A stretch of 64,000 bases of DNA from Gyromitra esculenta. Lineage: Eukaryota > Ascomycota > Pezizomycetes > Pezizales > Discinaceae. Positions 1 to 10,840 of this stretch are shown here, one piece after another. Where the stretch lies: contig JBCAML010000014.1 in assembly GCA_038503075.1 (NCBI GenBank), positions 1,426,001 through 1,490,000 on the forward strand, read 5' to 3'. Position 1 is the stretch's first letter; each line of letters starts with the position of its first letter. Below the pieces are notes generated by a model, which made no database searches, was not told the DNA's origin, and was given only the letters and a program-made list of their open reading frames with translations. The translations under genes and the position numbers were made by a program.

Positions 1-2730
1 CCTGAAATGATATTGTTTAGAATATATTTTTCCGAGTGATAGACCATGACTGTGATTAAATCACGAGTCGCAGGAAGCACAGATAACTTAGATAGAGAGC
101 TAAATATAACTTATTTTTACACCTAGATACACGTATTCGACTGAAGCTTAGAGAAGAATCGAGTACAAGATAAAAGCTTAATCTATCTAATCCAAGAACA
201 CCCTCAAATCGTCAAGCATAGAGTGGCTAGGTTGGGTCGCACAAAACATCTTTATGGCACTCGTATCTTCGAGGAGATAAGAAAACGATGCCCCCCCTCC
301 CCGCGGCCGCTCCCTAGTAGTCCTATTTTAGTTTTGCGCTGCACTTTGTGAAAAAGCAACAGTCAGCAGTTTCGACCATAGGTAAAACACTACTACGTGT
401 AGTAACCTTAACCTGACGAATACAAGGCTCGACAGCGTTTATTCGTATTTAGAATGTCGTACCTTCATCAGACCACCATGGCCTGATTCAGATTATAGAC
501 TCACAATTGACGCAAGAGATCTTAATCGCCGCTGGGAAGGGCCGCTGGGAAGACTTAAGTCACAGCGTGAGCTGTCATTACTGTCAGTGCATGCGAGGGC
601 TACTACGTATCAGCACACGCAAGGAACGAGGGCAACAAAAAGCAAGGTTAGTGCTGTAAATTCTCTTGTAGGCATGCTTAAATAAAGCTTCCCCAAGGGA
701 AACCCCACAAAACGACTAACCCAATCCTTATTTTTAGTCTAAATCTGATCGAGTGCTCCCGTGCCCCCAAATCCCTTATCAAAACGTTATTTTGGTCCTC
801 CATTTGGAATTAATGTTGCACTTTTCCTTAGTCCGATATATTCCCTTTAATTTGGTGCATAAAGCACAATCGCCCTATAAAAATACTAGCCATGATAGTA
901 TTTGCATTAAAACGATTTGAAATCTAAAGTCCCCCCCCCAACAGGAATACGACATGCAGATCCGACCATACTCATAGGTTGATTTTACGGTAACAGCTTG
1001 CAGCACGTGGGAGGGAGGGGTTCTTATCAATCACAAACTGGCACAGTACGCAGAAGTCTAAAAATTGCCTTGGCTTGCATAATGCTTGTCTTTTAGTTGG
1101 GGGGTACAGCCTTTCCGCTGCTCAGCCTCGTTCTACTGGGGAATGTAAACCGTCACACAGCAACCCACTGATTTGACGATGAGAATTCGGTTAGGCCTGC
1201 TTCCTACTATTTGCTGAAAACACACTCAAATATTTACCGTGCGGAGTAACTGGAGATCCGTTTGGATGTTTAGCGAGATCGGTTGCTAAAGGTATTTTGT
1301 TTTCTCTTCCCATGCATACATGTATACTTACTGGATATATACATAAGTTAGAGCACGCTAGCCAGTTCCACGTATCTGGATATACTGATATTTATAACGC
1401 TATAGTAGCAACGTAAGCGTGAGAAACGATTATTGTACCAAGTGATACTACGGCTTTGTAAAACACCCGTATTCTGTGAAAGAAGTTCTACGTGATCAAA
1501 GACATCGGTACATAGCTTTCTGTCGAAAATACGAAAGCGTCACGTACGTCACGGAGTGGCGCGGCTAAAGACTCACGTTTGAGTAAGATCTGGGTCCGAA
1601 TCTTGGGGAGCCTGTATACATACATAGCAGATTTGGGGTGAGAGTATGCCTAAGCGTCGTCTATTAACTTCTTATTGCGAATGCTTACTGAGACGGATGC
1701 AGGGACATGCAGCAAGGCTATCAGAGGCTTAGTGACTTCGCCAGGAGATCTACCACACACCAAGTCTGTTAACATGCACAACTATCATTGGTTCCCCCCT
1801 CGTACTCTCGTAACCCAAATGCTAAGCATCGTAAAGAAGCCTGGCTCACGCGTAAACCTTACCCGTTCTAGAGTTAAAAGGCTAACGGGATATACCGGCT
1901 TGGTATTTACACCTGTCTGCGGTTCTATGGATGCATCGAAATGCGAATAGTTGAAATCACATTGTACCTAACGGTTCCAGATCAATTAGGGGGGAATCAC
2001 GCTGGTAACTGTGCTTTTTATTCCGCGCCACTTTCGGAGACTTCGGCAGCGGTTATCCGGGGCCGAGAGAGGCACAGTGGGTTTCAAGTGGTGCTCTGGA
2101 GATGGTGTGAATCAACTTCCCTCGTTCTGCATGTAGGGTAGTAATCGAGAGGCTCATGTTGCTGATGCACGTACCCCGCTCTACCGCGCCCTTTCGTTCT
2201 GGAAGGGCCAGAGAAGTATTTCGGGAACGGCGATTACTGCTCGTTCGGGTTAGTGGCTGGATTAAGCTTTTGATACCAAGCCTGAATACTGATTACCAAA
2301 CGCGGATTTCCAACCAGTGAGACCACACACTCTGCTGCCCCAAAATTAGTAACAAATAAGTCACAACATCGTACGGTAATCCATCCACCCACCCACTCCA
2401 CATGCAGGTACGAGTAACCCTATGAGCTCAGCCTCCAAAAAATAAACACATTTTCAAATTCGAATCTTCACTGATCTATCCGTTGTCATCCTATCCCCGA
2501 AGGCCGAGTGATCTGTCCTCGTCATCTTACACCCTTGCCAGTTTTTTCCTACACTTGGGTAAAATACGGTATTGATACTAACAATGGCATCCCCCTCACC
2601 TATATATCCACTGCAGCCTCCCCTCAATACCAAAGTTTTCTTCACCATTGCTTCCTCATCGCTCTTACGCTCTCCCAATAGCAACACTACCAACTGCTAA
2701 ACTACATCATCCATCATCGTCATAGCCATC
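1..2730. other. Gene-empty left flank
   Basis: No reading frame here has coding character; the longest are under 100 codons and resemble nothing I know. A tRNA-like stretch near 1555-1610 has a B-box-like GGTCCGAATC but no convincing cloverleaf. Confidence 0.5.
2601..2607 (+). promoter_or_regulatory. Probable TATA box of the CFEM gene
   Basis: TATATAT lies 124 bp upstream of the CFEM start codon at 2731, a plausible distance for a fungal core promoter. Confidence 0.35.
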
Positions 2731-3372
2731 ATGTCTTCTCACCATCTTGCCCTTAGAGATATGCATTACTCGTCAATCAAAGATAACATCAACGATGCTC
2801 CAAGTTGCGCCGAAAGCTGTTTGACCGCCTACTGGGAGCGTATCGTTGACGTGTGTGCTACCGATCACGATTGGCCATGTCTCTGTGCCAGAGGGCCACC
2901 GGGCGAATGGAATGCGACCCAACAACAGGATTGGGTTACGGTTGCCGATCACTGTATAGCAGCAGGTTGCAACAGCGGGGATATAAGTGATGTTCAGAAG
3001 ACGAGAGAGGAACTTTCTAGTTTCTGTGATAGTGTTCTTAATGGTGAGTCTAGACTATTCTTGATCAGGGAAGATGATTCAATTGGCTAACCAGCGAATC
3101 CAATATTAGCCTCTAACACTACCTCCTCGAACTCTACCATGACCACATCCACAAGAACGAGCTCGGCGACTTCGACATCACTTTCTAATTCCACTACAAG
3201 TGCCTCTTCGAGTACGTCAAAAACCCGTATGACGGCCACGCCGACTAAAGTCAAAAACCCCTTCAACCCAGATCCCACAAACCAAAACTCAGCACCATCC
3301 TTCTCGCCATCGAAATCATGGCTCATCATGGGAGCCCTATGGTTATCCCTATCAGTAGTTGCCCAGTTTTAA
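2731..3372 (+). CDS. CFEM-domain protein, probably GPI-anchored
   Basis: Two exons, 2731..3043 and 3110..3372, joined across a 66-nt intron (GTGAGT donor, GCTAAC branch site, TTAG acceptor), give 191 residues. Eight cysteines at 26, 30, 42, 50, 52, 75, 80 and 99 follow the CFEM spacing, including D-W-P-C-L-C, where Asp47 is at the position that binds haem iron in known CFEM proteins. A Ser/Thr-rich stretch follows, then a hydrophobic C-terminus (SWLIMGALWLSLSVVAQF) typical of a GPI attachment signal. CFEM proteins act at the fungal surface in haem/iron uptake, adhesion or virulence. Oddity: the predicted N-terminus has no signal peptide, and an in-frame stop lies a few codons upstream. A branch-like TGCTAAAC followed by TAG at 2723-2725 hints at an unseen upstream exon, but I found no convincing secretory exon. 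The domain call is firm; the start is not. Confidence 0.8.
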
Positions 3373-5103
3373 GCAAAAAAGAAAAACGAATGCCCTGTGT
3401 ATGTGTGACATTTATATTTTGTAATTCTTTTTCTTTTTCGTCTTTTTTTTGTCTTTTGTCAAAGGAGTTCTGGGGGGGTTTATACATCGGTCGATCATTT
3501 TTGGTTTGCATATTTTTCTTTTGTCTGATGATGGACGAGACAGATGAACGTTGATGAATCTTTTTTGTCGGTTTTTTTAATTTATTTTTATTTGAGTTCA
3601 AATCAAGACGTTCAGGATCTAATCACTATATATATCGAATGCATGTGTGTGTGTGATGGAAAAAACGTGTCTGCCTGCATCCTCCCTGGTGGGCTATATA
3701 ATTTTTTCAAATAGGTCCAACTATGAATTCGGACTCGCTTGTAAATCTCGATAGCTGGCCGTAATCTGCATGTGAATTTCTAAAACCTCCCTGCGGAGCC
3801 AAAACGTCACCGTTAAGATGCATCCGCATCTAAAGCTTAAGGTTAAAATAAATTAAAAAAACCGGTTCGGTAGACAACGAGAGCGGCACAGTATGATTTT
3901 AGGATGCCCCCACCCTCATTGATACTATCCACGTGACTGTTTCCCCACGAGGCAGTCAAATCTGCAGAGCTTCATTATTTATATAAACCTACTTTCTCCA
4001 CACCATCTTCAAACTTCAACACCACCCTCCCCCCTACAACTGGGAGTGTGTGCATGTGCATCTCTGCATTTCGAATTTTATTGTTTGTGATACCTCCTAA
4101 GGGACATATCTCGTATTAAGACCGGCTTCGTTTTCTATGACTCTTATCCTTACTCTTAGTGACATGAACACATGTACATATAGTTATACCACTAGCGTTC
4201 ACAAATCTATATATAGCTCATCCACCTCCCTCCTACGCACATGTATGTATACCCATCTTACCACGTTTTACATCCTTATATCCTTATATCTCCTCCTCGC
4301 TCCGTCCCCATATACTTCCCACCTTCCGTCTACTTCCACTTCCATCTCTGCTGACAATTTCATCTTCCCCCCCAACCCACAATGATACATCTCCAAAAGC
4401 GCTAATCTGGGGGGGTTCCAATGGTTTATTTTCATCATCCTCAAGCCGTCAGATTGTCGATTACTATTTCTCCCTATGTGCCTGGAGCGTGTCGTTAGTG
4501 ATCGTGGCTGAGGGCGATTTGCATTGGTTTCCTGATTGGTTGGGTATGTGCTGATATCGTATAGATCGTCCAAACGCATGGCTGACACCATGCGTTTTGA
4601 AATTTACATTTTTTTTTCTATGATTCCACCATCCCCCCCCCCTTCGGAATAGCGCCGGATGGAGTATATTTGTCAGATATTCGCTTGGTAGGTAGCTGTT
4701 TATCTCATGGGCGATGCAAGATTGAGTCTGAAGTGTTTACTATAGTCGGATATGCATGTACTCGTTTGAGACCCTCCCTTGACACAAGCTTTTTCTAAAT
4801 TGTCGGGGTTCGTAGATTTCTGAATTTATTACTCATACACCTTTTAAATCAAGAAACATCTGAGTAAGTTCACGCAGATAAAAACTGCAACCGAGTTCAT
4901 ATTACACGGCTAGTTACAAAAAAGCAGCATCCCCAAAAGAGCAGCCGAACGATAGAAGTAAGAAGAAAAAAAACCAACGCCAACTCAAATTACGAAGTAA
5001 AGTCTTGCAATTCATTTCCTGCAACCCGTCCTGCCCAATTATGCCAAATTCCAGCTACCAACGAAAAATCACGACTACGCTGTCGTTTTTTAAGCTCAGG
5101 TAT
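3373..5103. other. Intergenic, no gene seen
   Basis: This AT-rich spacer separates the CFEM gene from the convergent FMN-binding gene. T-rich tracts after 3373 fit the CFEM 3' UTR. Small open frames around 4137-4591 are compositionally biased and unrecognised. Confidence 0.5.
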
Positions 5104-5964
5104 TTATACACCATTAACCATACCCCCATTCGAGCGAGTCTCTGGCCCCATACCACCATCATCTTCATCCTCACCACTCGCCTTCCAATCCGTCACCCCA
5201 CCCCTATAATCTGCGACCCTTGCCCATCCAATTCTAACCACCACAACCCTAACCTGGGCACCCTCGAGATAGCACCTATTTTCGTCCTGTGGATTATTTT
5301 CCATATGAACCCTCTTATAGTATTCTTCCTCCTCACCCCCCTGTGGGATCAAATGTGCGTATCCATTCAGCGTTGCTGAAATACTGCTCAGTGCTGTAGA
5401 GTTCAGATTTGTCAGGAATGCAGACAGGGAACTTGGTTGTGGTGCCTGTAACGGCTCGGCAGGGAATGCATGCGTGTTGGTGGGTGAAGTCGAGAACGGG
5501 TTGGTGGAGGAGATTGAAGGTCGGTGGGACACCCAGTCGTGGACAAGAAGGGAAACACGGGGGTTTGATGTGAGGTTAAGTGTCTTTTTGGTGCCAGGAT
5601 GGGTGGTCATTATGATGACGGGGCCGGCAGTTGCGCCAGAGCTAGATATACTGATGGGAGGTAGGGGGTATGGAGTTGTCGGAAGATATGTATAGTTCAT
5701 GAGAGAGACCTAAAAGCTATTAGCTAGGATACTAGGAGGTGAGTTCGAGCAGCGGAAAGGGAAGCATGCGTGAGGCCAAAGCCCATCAGAGGTAGCTAGA
5801 TGAAGCTACAGTAGAGGGTCAGCATAATCTAGTTGCATCAAGATATAAAAAGACGCGATATTCCGATTTAGAAGATGGAAACTCACGTATCTAGCATTCT
5901 TCAAGCATGTCACGACTTCGGGTGGGAGTTCGTTGGATGTAACACTCGCGTTTGAGTTTGACAT
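5104..5964 (-). CDS. Pyridoxamine 5'-phosphate oxidase-like FMN-binding protein
   Basis: Three exons on the minus strand, 5887..5964, 5770..5805 and 5104..5709, give 239 residues. The N-terminal part reads LPPEVVTCLKNARY, then LHLATSDGLWPH from a 36-nt middle exon, then VSLMNYTYLP. That order matches the fungal family related to pyridoxamine-phosphate oxidase (yeast YPR172W/YLR456W type), a split-barrel FMN-binding fold. The middle exon supplies the first core beta strands, so it is probably required. Intron 1 is GT-AG (81 nt). Intron 2 (5710..5769, 60 nt) appears to use a GC donor. The substrate is unknown; cytosolic or nuclear location is an inference from the absence of a targeting signal. 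It is divergent from the NIPSNAP gene, 1.2 kb away. Confidence 0.82.
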
Positions 5965-6024
5965 TGTGACCACTGTTATCGAAATTTTTTGTTTATAGCT
6001 TTCGTCGAAGTGGAGGCAGGATAA

Positions 6025-6032
6025 TATTTATA
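6025..6032 (-). promoter_or_regulatory. Probable TATA box of the FMN-binding gene
   Basis: TATAAATA on the minus strand, about 60 bp upstream of the start codon at 5964. Confidence 0.4.
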
Positions 6033-7036
6033 TGAATCTGTTGCTCTGTTCTGTATTTCTTCCCGAATAACTATGCAGAGAAAAGAGGATAAGGATTGCT
6101 TGCCGGCGGAGATGAGGATGAAGACCGATGGCACATATGACGATAAAGCCCGAAGATCGAAAGACCCCGCTAAACCCGTGACCAGCCTTGGCATTGAAAT
6201 TGGCGCTAACGATACTGAACGCTATTAGCAATATAAACCAGTAAGCCCCGCTACCATAAAGCTTGCTTCTTTGGCCACGATTCACAAACAGTCTCAATTC
6301 GTCGCGATTATGTTGTCGGTTCAAGACACAGGAGAACTGCAAGCAATCTATTTGTGGCGTGGGCAGCACTAATTCCTTTTGTGGGAATACCTGGCCTAAC
6401 CCGGTGAGACACGAGCCTTAACTCCTTGCATTAGTCTGAGTTGGCGGAGACAACAGATCTTAAGAGTCCAACGGCAATTTTCCGAAACAGATTGCCAATG
6501 ATGCTTCGGGCTTTGCTATGTAATGCCCGCTACCCGTGACGTGGTCGGCTTACATTGATGATCCAGCCGACAACCCAAACTCGAACTCTATGGGTCAACT
6601 CTCACCTGCAAGTCATCAACATATCGTCCTACGCTCTCTGCTGGTGGATCTGCCCCGTTTAAGATTGCTTGGTGTCGAGAGATAATTATAGATCTCGGAA
6701 TCATACAGTATCACTCATCAGCCCTACGGTGTGTCTCCCCCGGCACCAGCTCATTGGCTACCATCTGGACCAATAGTTCAATCTTTGTCAGGCGAAAAGC
6801 AACACACCACTCTACACTCTTTTCCTCTATTCACATCCCTAGGACTTCATTTATCCCATGAAAAGCCCAACCCCTGTCTTTCACATACAATCACTCGATA
6901 CCCCACGTTGATGTAATGCCAAGCGTGCGGCTGACCAACGCTTTGACCCCGCACGTGACATTGGTTCCCCGCAAAACTTGGAAGAGCGTCATACAAGCAC
7001 AGGCATTCAGGTACGGTTCAACTTCCCCTCATCCCC

Positions 7037-7044
7037 TATTTATA
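7037..7044 (+). promoter_or_regulatory. Probable TATA box of the NIPSNAP gene
   Basis: TATTTATA lies about 87 bp upstream of the chosen ATG at 7131, with pyrimidine-rich sequence between. Confidence 0.4.
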
Positions 7045-7130
7045 CATCAATCCCCTCGTTCAATTCCAGTTTCATCGATTGATTGACTGAATTATTTTTC
7101 TCTACCATTGTGTCCCATCTCCATTCTGCC

Positions 7131-8364
7131 ATGATACTCTCTCGCCAGCTCCCTCGCTACCTCTCGAGGTCAGCTGTAGCTACAGCTTCTCGGCCACTTT
7201 CTACGTCTGCTATATTAGCTGCACAAAGAATCCCATCGCTAGCGGACATTACACATAGCGAGGAATCAACGACCGAATTCAAGACCCGAGTTTCCGCGTT
7301 CCGCAAACAGTTACGTACAAACAAAAAGAATGCCGAGGCCAAGTCGCTTGCTTCAGCTGGAGATAGTGAAAACGAAAGCGCCCATGATCACAGAGGTGGG
7401 ATAGTAAAAAGCATTCTATATGGATCCGAGAAAGGGCAGAAGGAAGAGCGAGAAATGGAGCAGAGTTATGGCAAAGTTCTAGCGAGGGGGAAGTATGTGC
7501 ATGCCATTGAGTTCCACCACGTTAAGCCGGAGAAGGTCTCGGAGTATGTTAAATTGGTTGGAGACGTGTATCCGGACGTTGCAGGGAAGAAGGAGAATAA
7601 TTGCCATTTGGTGGGGAGCTGGAAGACTGAGATTGGCGATTTCGAGACATTTGGTATGTTTGGATATCCCGCTTCTCTTATGAGTGCGATATGGTGATTG
7701 GAATGATAGTTGAGCAATATGCTAATCTTTTTGTTTTGTCTTTACAAACAGTTCACATCTGGGAATATCAAGGATGTGAGCACACCCTTTATCTATTTTA
7801 CGACTTCCAATTCGTCGAGGAGGATACTCTTCTGAGACAATTCTTAGAAATTCGCTCAAAACCCCGCTCTATCTAGAACTACCCACTAATTCTTACAATT
7901 TAGATGCTGGTTACCACCAAACCCATTCACGTCTTGCTCAATCTTCCTCCTTTAAAAAATTTCAACAAACCCTCCCCCCACTTCTTAACTCACGCCGTGC
8001 CGACTTAATGCAGGAGTTCTCCTTTTGGCCAACCACACCGCCTCGCTCCCTCGGTGGTATTTTTGAGCTCCGCACTTACACCCTGCGTCCCGGTAACCTC
8101 CTTGAATGGGAAACACATTGGCGTCGTGGCTTGCAGGCGAGGAAGAACGTCATGGAGGGTGTTGGTGCTTGGTTTTGTCAGGTCGGGAGTCTGAATACTG
8201 TGCACCATCTGTGGCAATTTGCGGATTTGAGGGAAAGACAGGTGGGGAGGGAGCAAAGCTGGAACGAGAGGGGATGGAGTGATACGGTGCATAAAACAGT
8301 GCCGTTGATTAGTAAGATGGAGAGTAGGATTTTGGTACCGCTGCCTTGGAGCCCGGTTAGCTAA
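7131..8364 (+). CDS. NIPSNAP-family protein, mitochondrial
   Basis: Three exons, 7131..7653, 7752..7775 (24 nt) and 7904..8364, give 335 residues. The ATG at 7131 is the first in frame and starts a basic, Ser/Arg-rich leader (MILSRQLPRYLSRSAV) typical of a mitochondrial presequence. Two NIPSNAP-like ferredoxin-fold domains follow: the first from about residue 120 (KYVHAIEFHHVKPEKV ... VHIWEYQGYAGYH), the second after about 230 (GGIFELRTYTLRPGNLLEWE ... VHHLWQFADL). NIPSNAP proteins are mitochondrial matrix or membrane-associated proteins; in animals they have been linked to mitophagy signalling and vesicle or metabolite handling. The fungal role is not established. The 24-nt middle exon is supported because joining it restores the conserved V-H-I-W-E-Y-x-G-Y block. 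Both introns have good GTATGT/GTGAGC donors. Confidence 0.88.
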
Positions 8365-10363
8365 TTATTAGGCTCTGAGGGGTGGTCGTTGAATTTCCGT
8401 AGATGAGTGTGCGTCTGGATCAATGGGACTATTAGTAGCGAAGTATTTTATTTAGGGATTGTTGAGTAGCTAGGTTTCCTTCGGGGCTGGGTCTGCCTCA
8501 TGAGTCGTTAGGAGTTTTGTTTTGGCCATTGACTGTCTTCGTTTGGCATTTTTGGTAGTAGCAGCTCAGTTTTAATGATTCTGTTTTGGGATCGCTAAGT
8601 AGATTGTCTCTCCACTACACTAAGCTTAAGCGTGAGCATGACCATGAGTGGGTCACGAAAAAAGACTCAGCTCTTCAAACCGTGCAGTGCGAATCATGCA
8701 GGTACCGTCAGGCTATGAAATAAAGCCTCCAATAGAACGCCGAATTTGTTGATGGGATTACTGGACCTGGAGGCTGGAATCCGACCATTTCTGCATATCT
8801 TACTCGCAGAGCACCCGAAGCTCGTGAATCCTCTGGTACCCAGACACCGGACCACCTTGCAGCATGCATAGCGGAATCGCAAACCAAGTTTGCATATTAG
8901 CTGGAGTAGACCATAGGCTCTGACTCTAGGCTAAGCAGTGGTCGGATAGATAGAGGCATGCTGAAGACTTGTGATTTCTGATATATGTTGCATGTCATAT
9001 GCAACCATGTCTTAGCGCAACTGCATCCAACTTTGATCCAACTTCAACCATCCTCAACTCCCCTAACTCTCCCACGGTGTTATGTACAGAATCGGTAAAC
9101 GGCGAGCAGCGGGCGTTTATCAAGCGATAATATGGCGCGCAGCGTTAGTTACCGAGATTTGTGTGTTCGGACCTCCTCCCCCCTTTTTAACCAGTCGCGC
9201 AATTAAGATTAAGGTGTGGGGTAACGTGGAACAACCTCATTTCACGATTGGACCCTGGATGATGATGGTGCTGATGCTCGACTTGGACCACTCCTTGGCC
9301 CTGGGGACGGTTTATTTCGTGGAAATTTGAGGGTTGGTTTTCTTTCCCTACCAACACTTGGAGGAGGCTGGAGTGGTTGATCCACCGAGCAACGGGAAGG
9401 GGTCTTTTGAGACAAACTTTAATCGGAGGATACTCTGCGATTGTTTGTGGATTGGATGATGGAATGCATCGTGGAAATGATGTTTTGTTTCGCTCGCTTG
9501 CTTACTAGAGGTTGATACAGGACCTATTATTCGTCGAGATTGGAATTCTTGGTGTATCAGACTGTGGATCTAGATGTTTGTTGACAGCAGAAGAAAAATC
9601 AACCAAAGTGCCAGATGGAAGGGGGGGTAGAGATTTGTTGCAAGAGGTTCTCGGCTTCGATTTTAACATCAAAAGCGGTTGTCAAAACGCCAACCCAAAC
9701 CACCCACGAAGGAAAGCGCTAAAGGTCACTAATGCACAATCAACCAGCAACGAAAGCACTCGGTAGCAGCAAGATAGTACCGTTTTGATATATGGTATTC
9801 GCCCTGAATACTAATTATACAAAAACACTCAATAAAACATACAAACCTAAACACCAAACCAAAAAAGCACCCCAACCCCATAAAACATCATCACCCACAA
9901 TCGTCAAAAAATAAATAAACTCCAAGCCCCCTTCCCCGCCCCCCCCCGTTAATTTCCTTCTACATGGATATCAAAATTTGTTGCCGTCGAGGCAGAACAG
10001 GCACCAAAAGAGAAAACCGATGCCACAATCTGGTCAACAGCGACAAAAAAAAATAGAAAGAATAAGAAGTGAAGATGAAGAAAAGAGCCTAGTCGACGAG
10101 GCTTTGTGGTATCCCTCCTCTACTAAAAAAAAAACGGGAGGTGGGAAAAAATAATAATCAGAAGTGAAGAATAAATAGGTCAATAGGGTCCAACCCCATT
10201 GTGAGAAAATATTAAATTTTACAAAAAAACTCCCCTCCAAGCAAAAAGTTTCACTGGAGAGAGAAGAGCTGACGAAATGCCAAAAAAGAAGGCGCTGCAA
10301 AAAAATCATCATAATCATCATCACCAGGAGAAAAAAAGGTGGTCTGAGCCTATGTGGATGTTT
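8365..10363. other. Intergenic, no gene recognised
   Basis: The right half before 10363 is A-rich and is likely 3' UTR of the GPI-protein gene. Frames at 9082-9330 and 9512-9766 are short, lack splice partners and match no family I know. Confidence 0.45.
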
Positions 10364-10816
10364 TTACAGCATTCCGAAAACGACGGCGCCGAGAACACCA
10401 GCTCCAAGTCCGTAGGAGATCCGGAAGGTGCCTGCTCCAGCGCCAGTGAATGTCGGTGTGGGCGTCGGTGTAGCAACAGTGCCATTTGCAGAACCACTAG
10501 GAGAGGCAGTAGGTTTAGAAACTGTGGTCTCGAAAGGATAGGAGGAGGTGGTAGGAGTCGACGATATTGTCGTCGAATTGGAGAAGAGGGAATAGGTAAT
10601 GGGATAAGAGGTAGTCCTGGACGAGGAAGGAGTAAGGGAGGTAATTGATAAGGGTACTGACGTGCTTGAGGGAGAATATCCTGTCATAGTAACGTAGGAG
10701 GTAGCAGTTGAGGTAATAGTGGTCGAGATGGTGGTAGTGCTTGCGCTCGACTGCGCAAAAGCGAAAAGAGGAGTGAGTGCGAGGAGGAGGAAAGAGATGA
10801 GAGTATTGAAGAGCAT
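10364..10816 (-). CDS. Small Ser/Thr-rich GPI-anchored secreted protein
   Basis: A single exon of 150 residues. A clear signal peptide (LFNTLISFLLLALTPLFAFA) is followed by about 100 residues dominated by Ser, Thr and Pro with no cysteine, a GAGAGTFR linker, and a hydrophobic tail (YGLGAGVLGAVVFGML) that fits a GPI attachment signal. Such proteins are heavily O-mannosylated and sit in the cell wall or outer plasma membrane. No enzymatic domain is visible, so a structural or adhesive surface role is only inferred. The 5' UTR contains a tetranucleotide repeat directly in front of the ATG. Confidence 0.75.
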   Translation of the reverse strand: MLFNTLISFLLLALTPLFAFAQSSASTTTISTTITSTATSYVTMTGYSPSSTSVPLSITSLTPSSSRTTSYPITYSLFSNSTTISSTPTTSSYPFETTVSKPTASPSGSANGTVATPTPTPTFTGAGAGTFRISYGLGAGVLGAVVFGML

Positions 10817-10817
10817 T

Positions 10818-10840
10818 TTGATTGATTGATTGATTGATTG
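10818..10840. repeat. GATT microsatellite in a 5' UTR
   Basis: Five to six tandem GATT units (AATC on the sense strand) end two bases from the start codon of the GPI-protein gene. Length variation here would change the 5' leader but not the protein. Confidence 0.85.

Larger units (their letters stand above)
5965..7130. other. Divergent intergenic region
   Basis: This is the shared upstream region of the FMN-binding gene (minus) and the NIPSNAP gene (plus). TATA-like elements are annotated near both ends. Open frames inside are short and unrecognised. Confidence 0.5.

Noticed and set aside
1550..1620. tRNA-like stretch with GGTCCGAATC
   Set aside because: D- and T-stems pair only through several G-T or mismatched positions; no closing acceptor stem.
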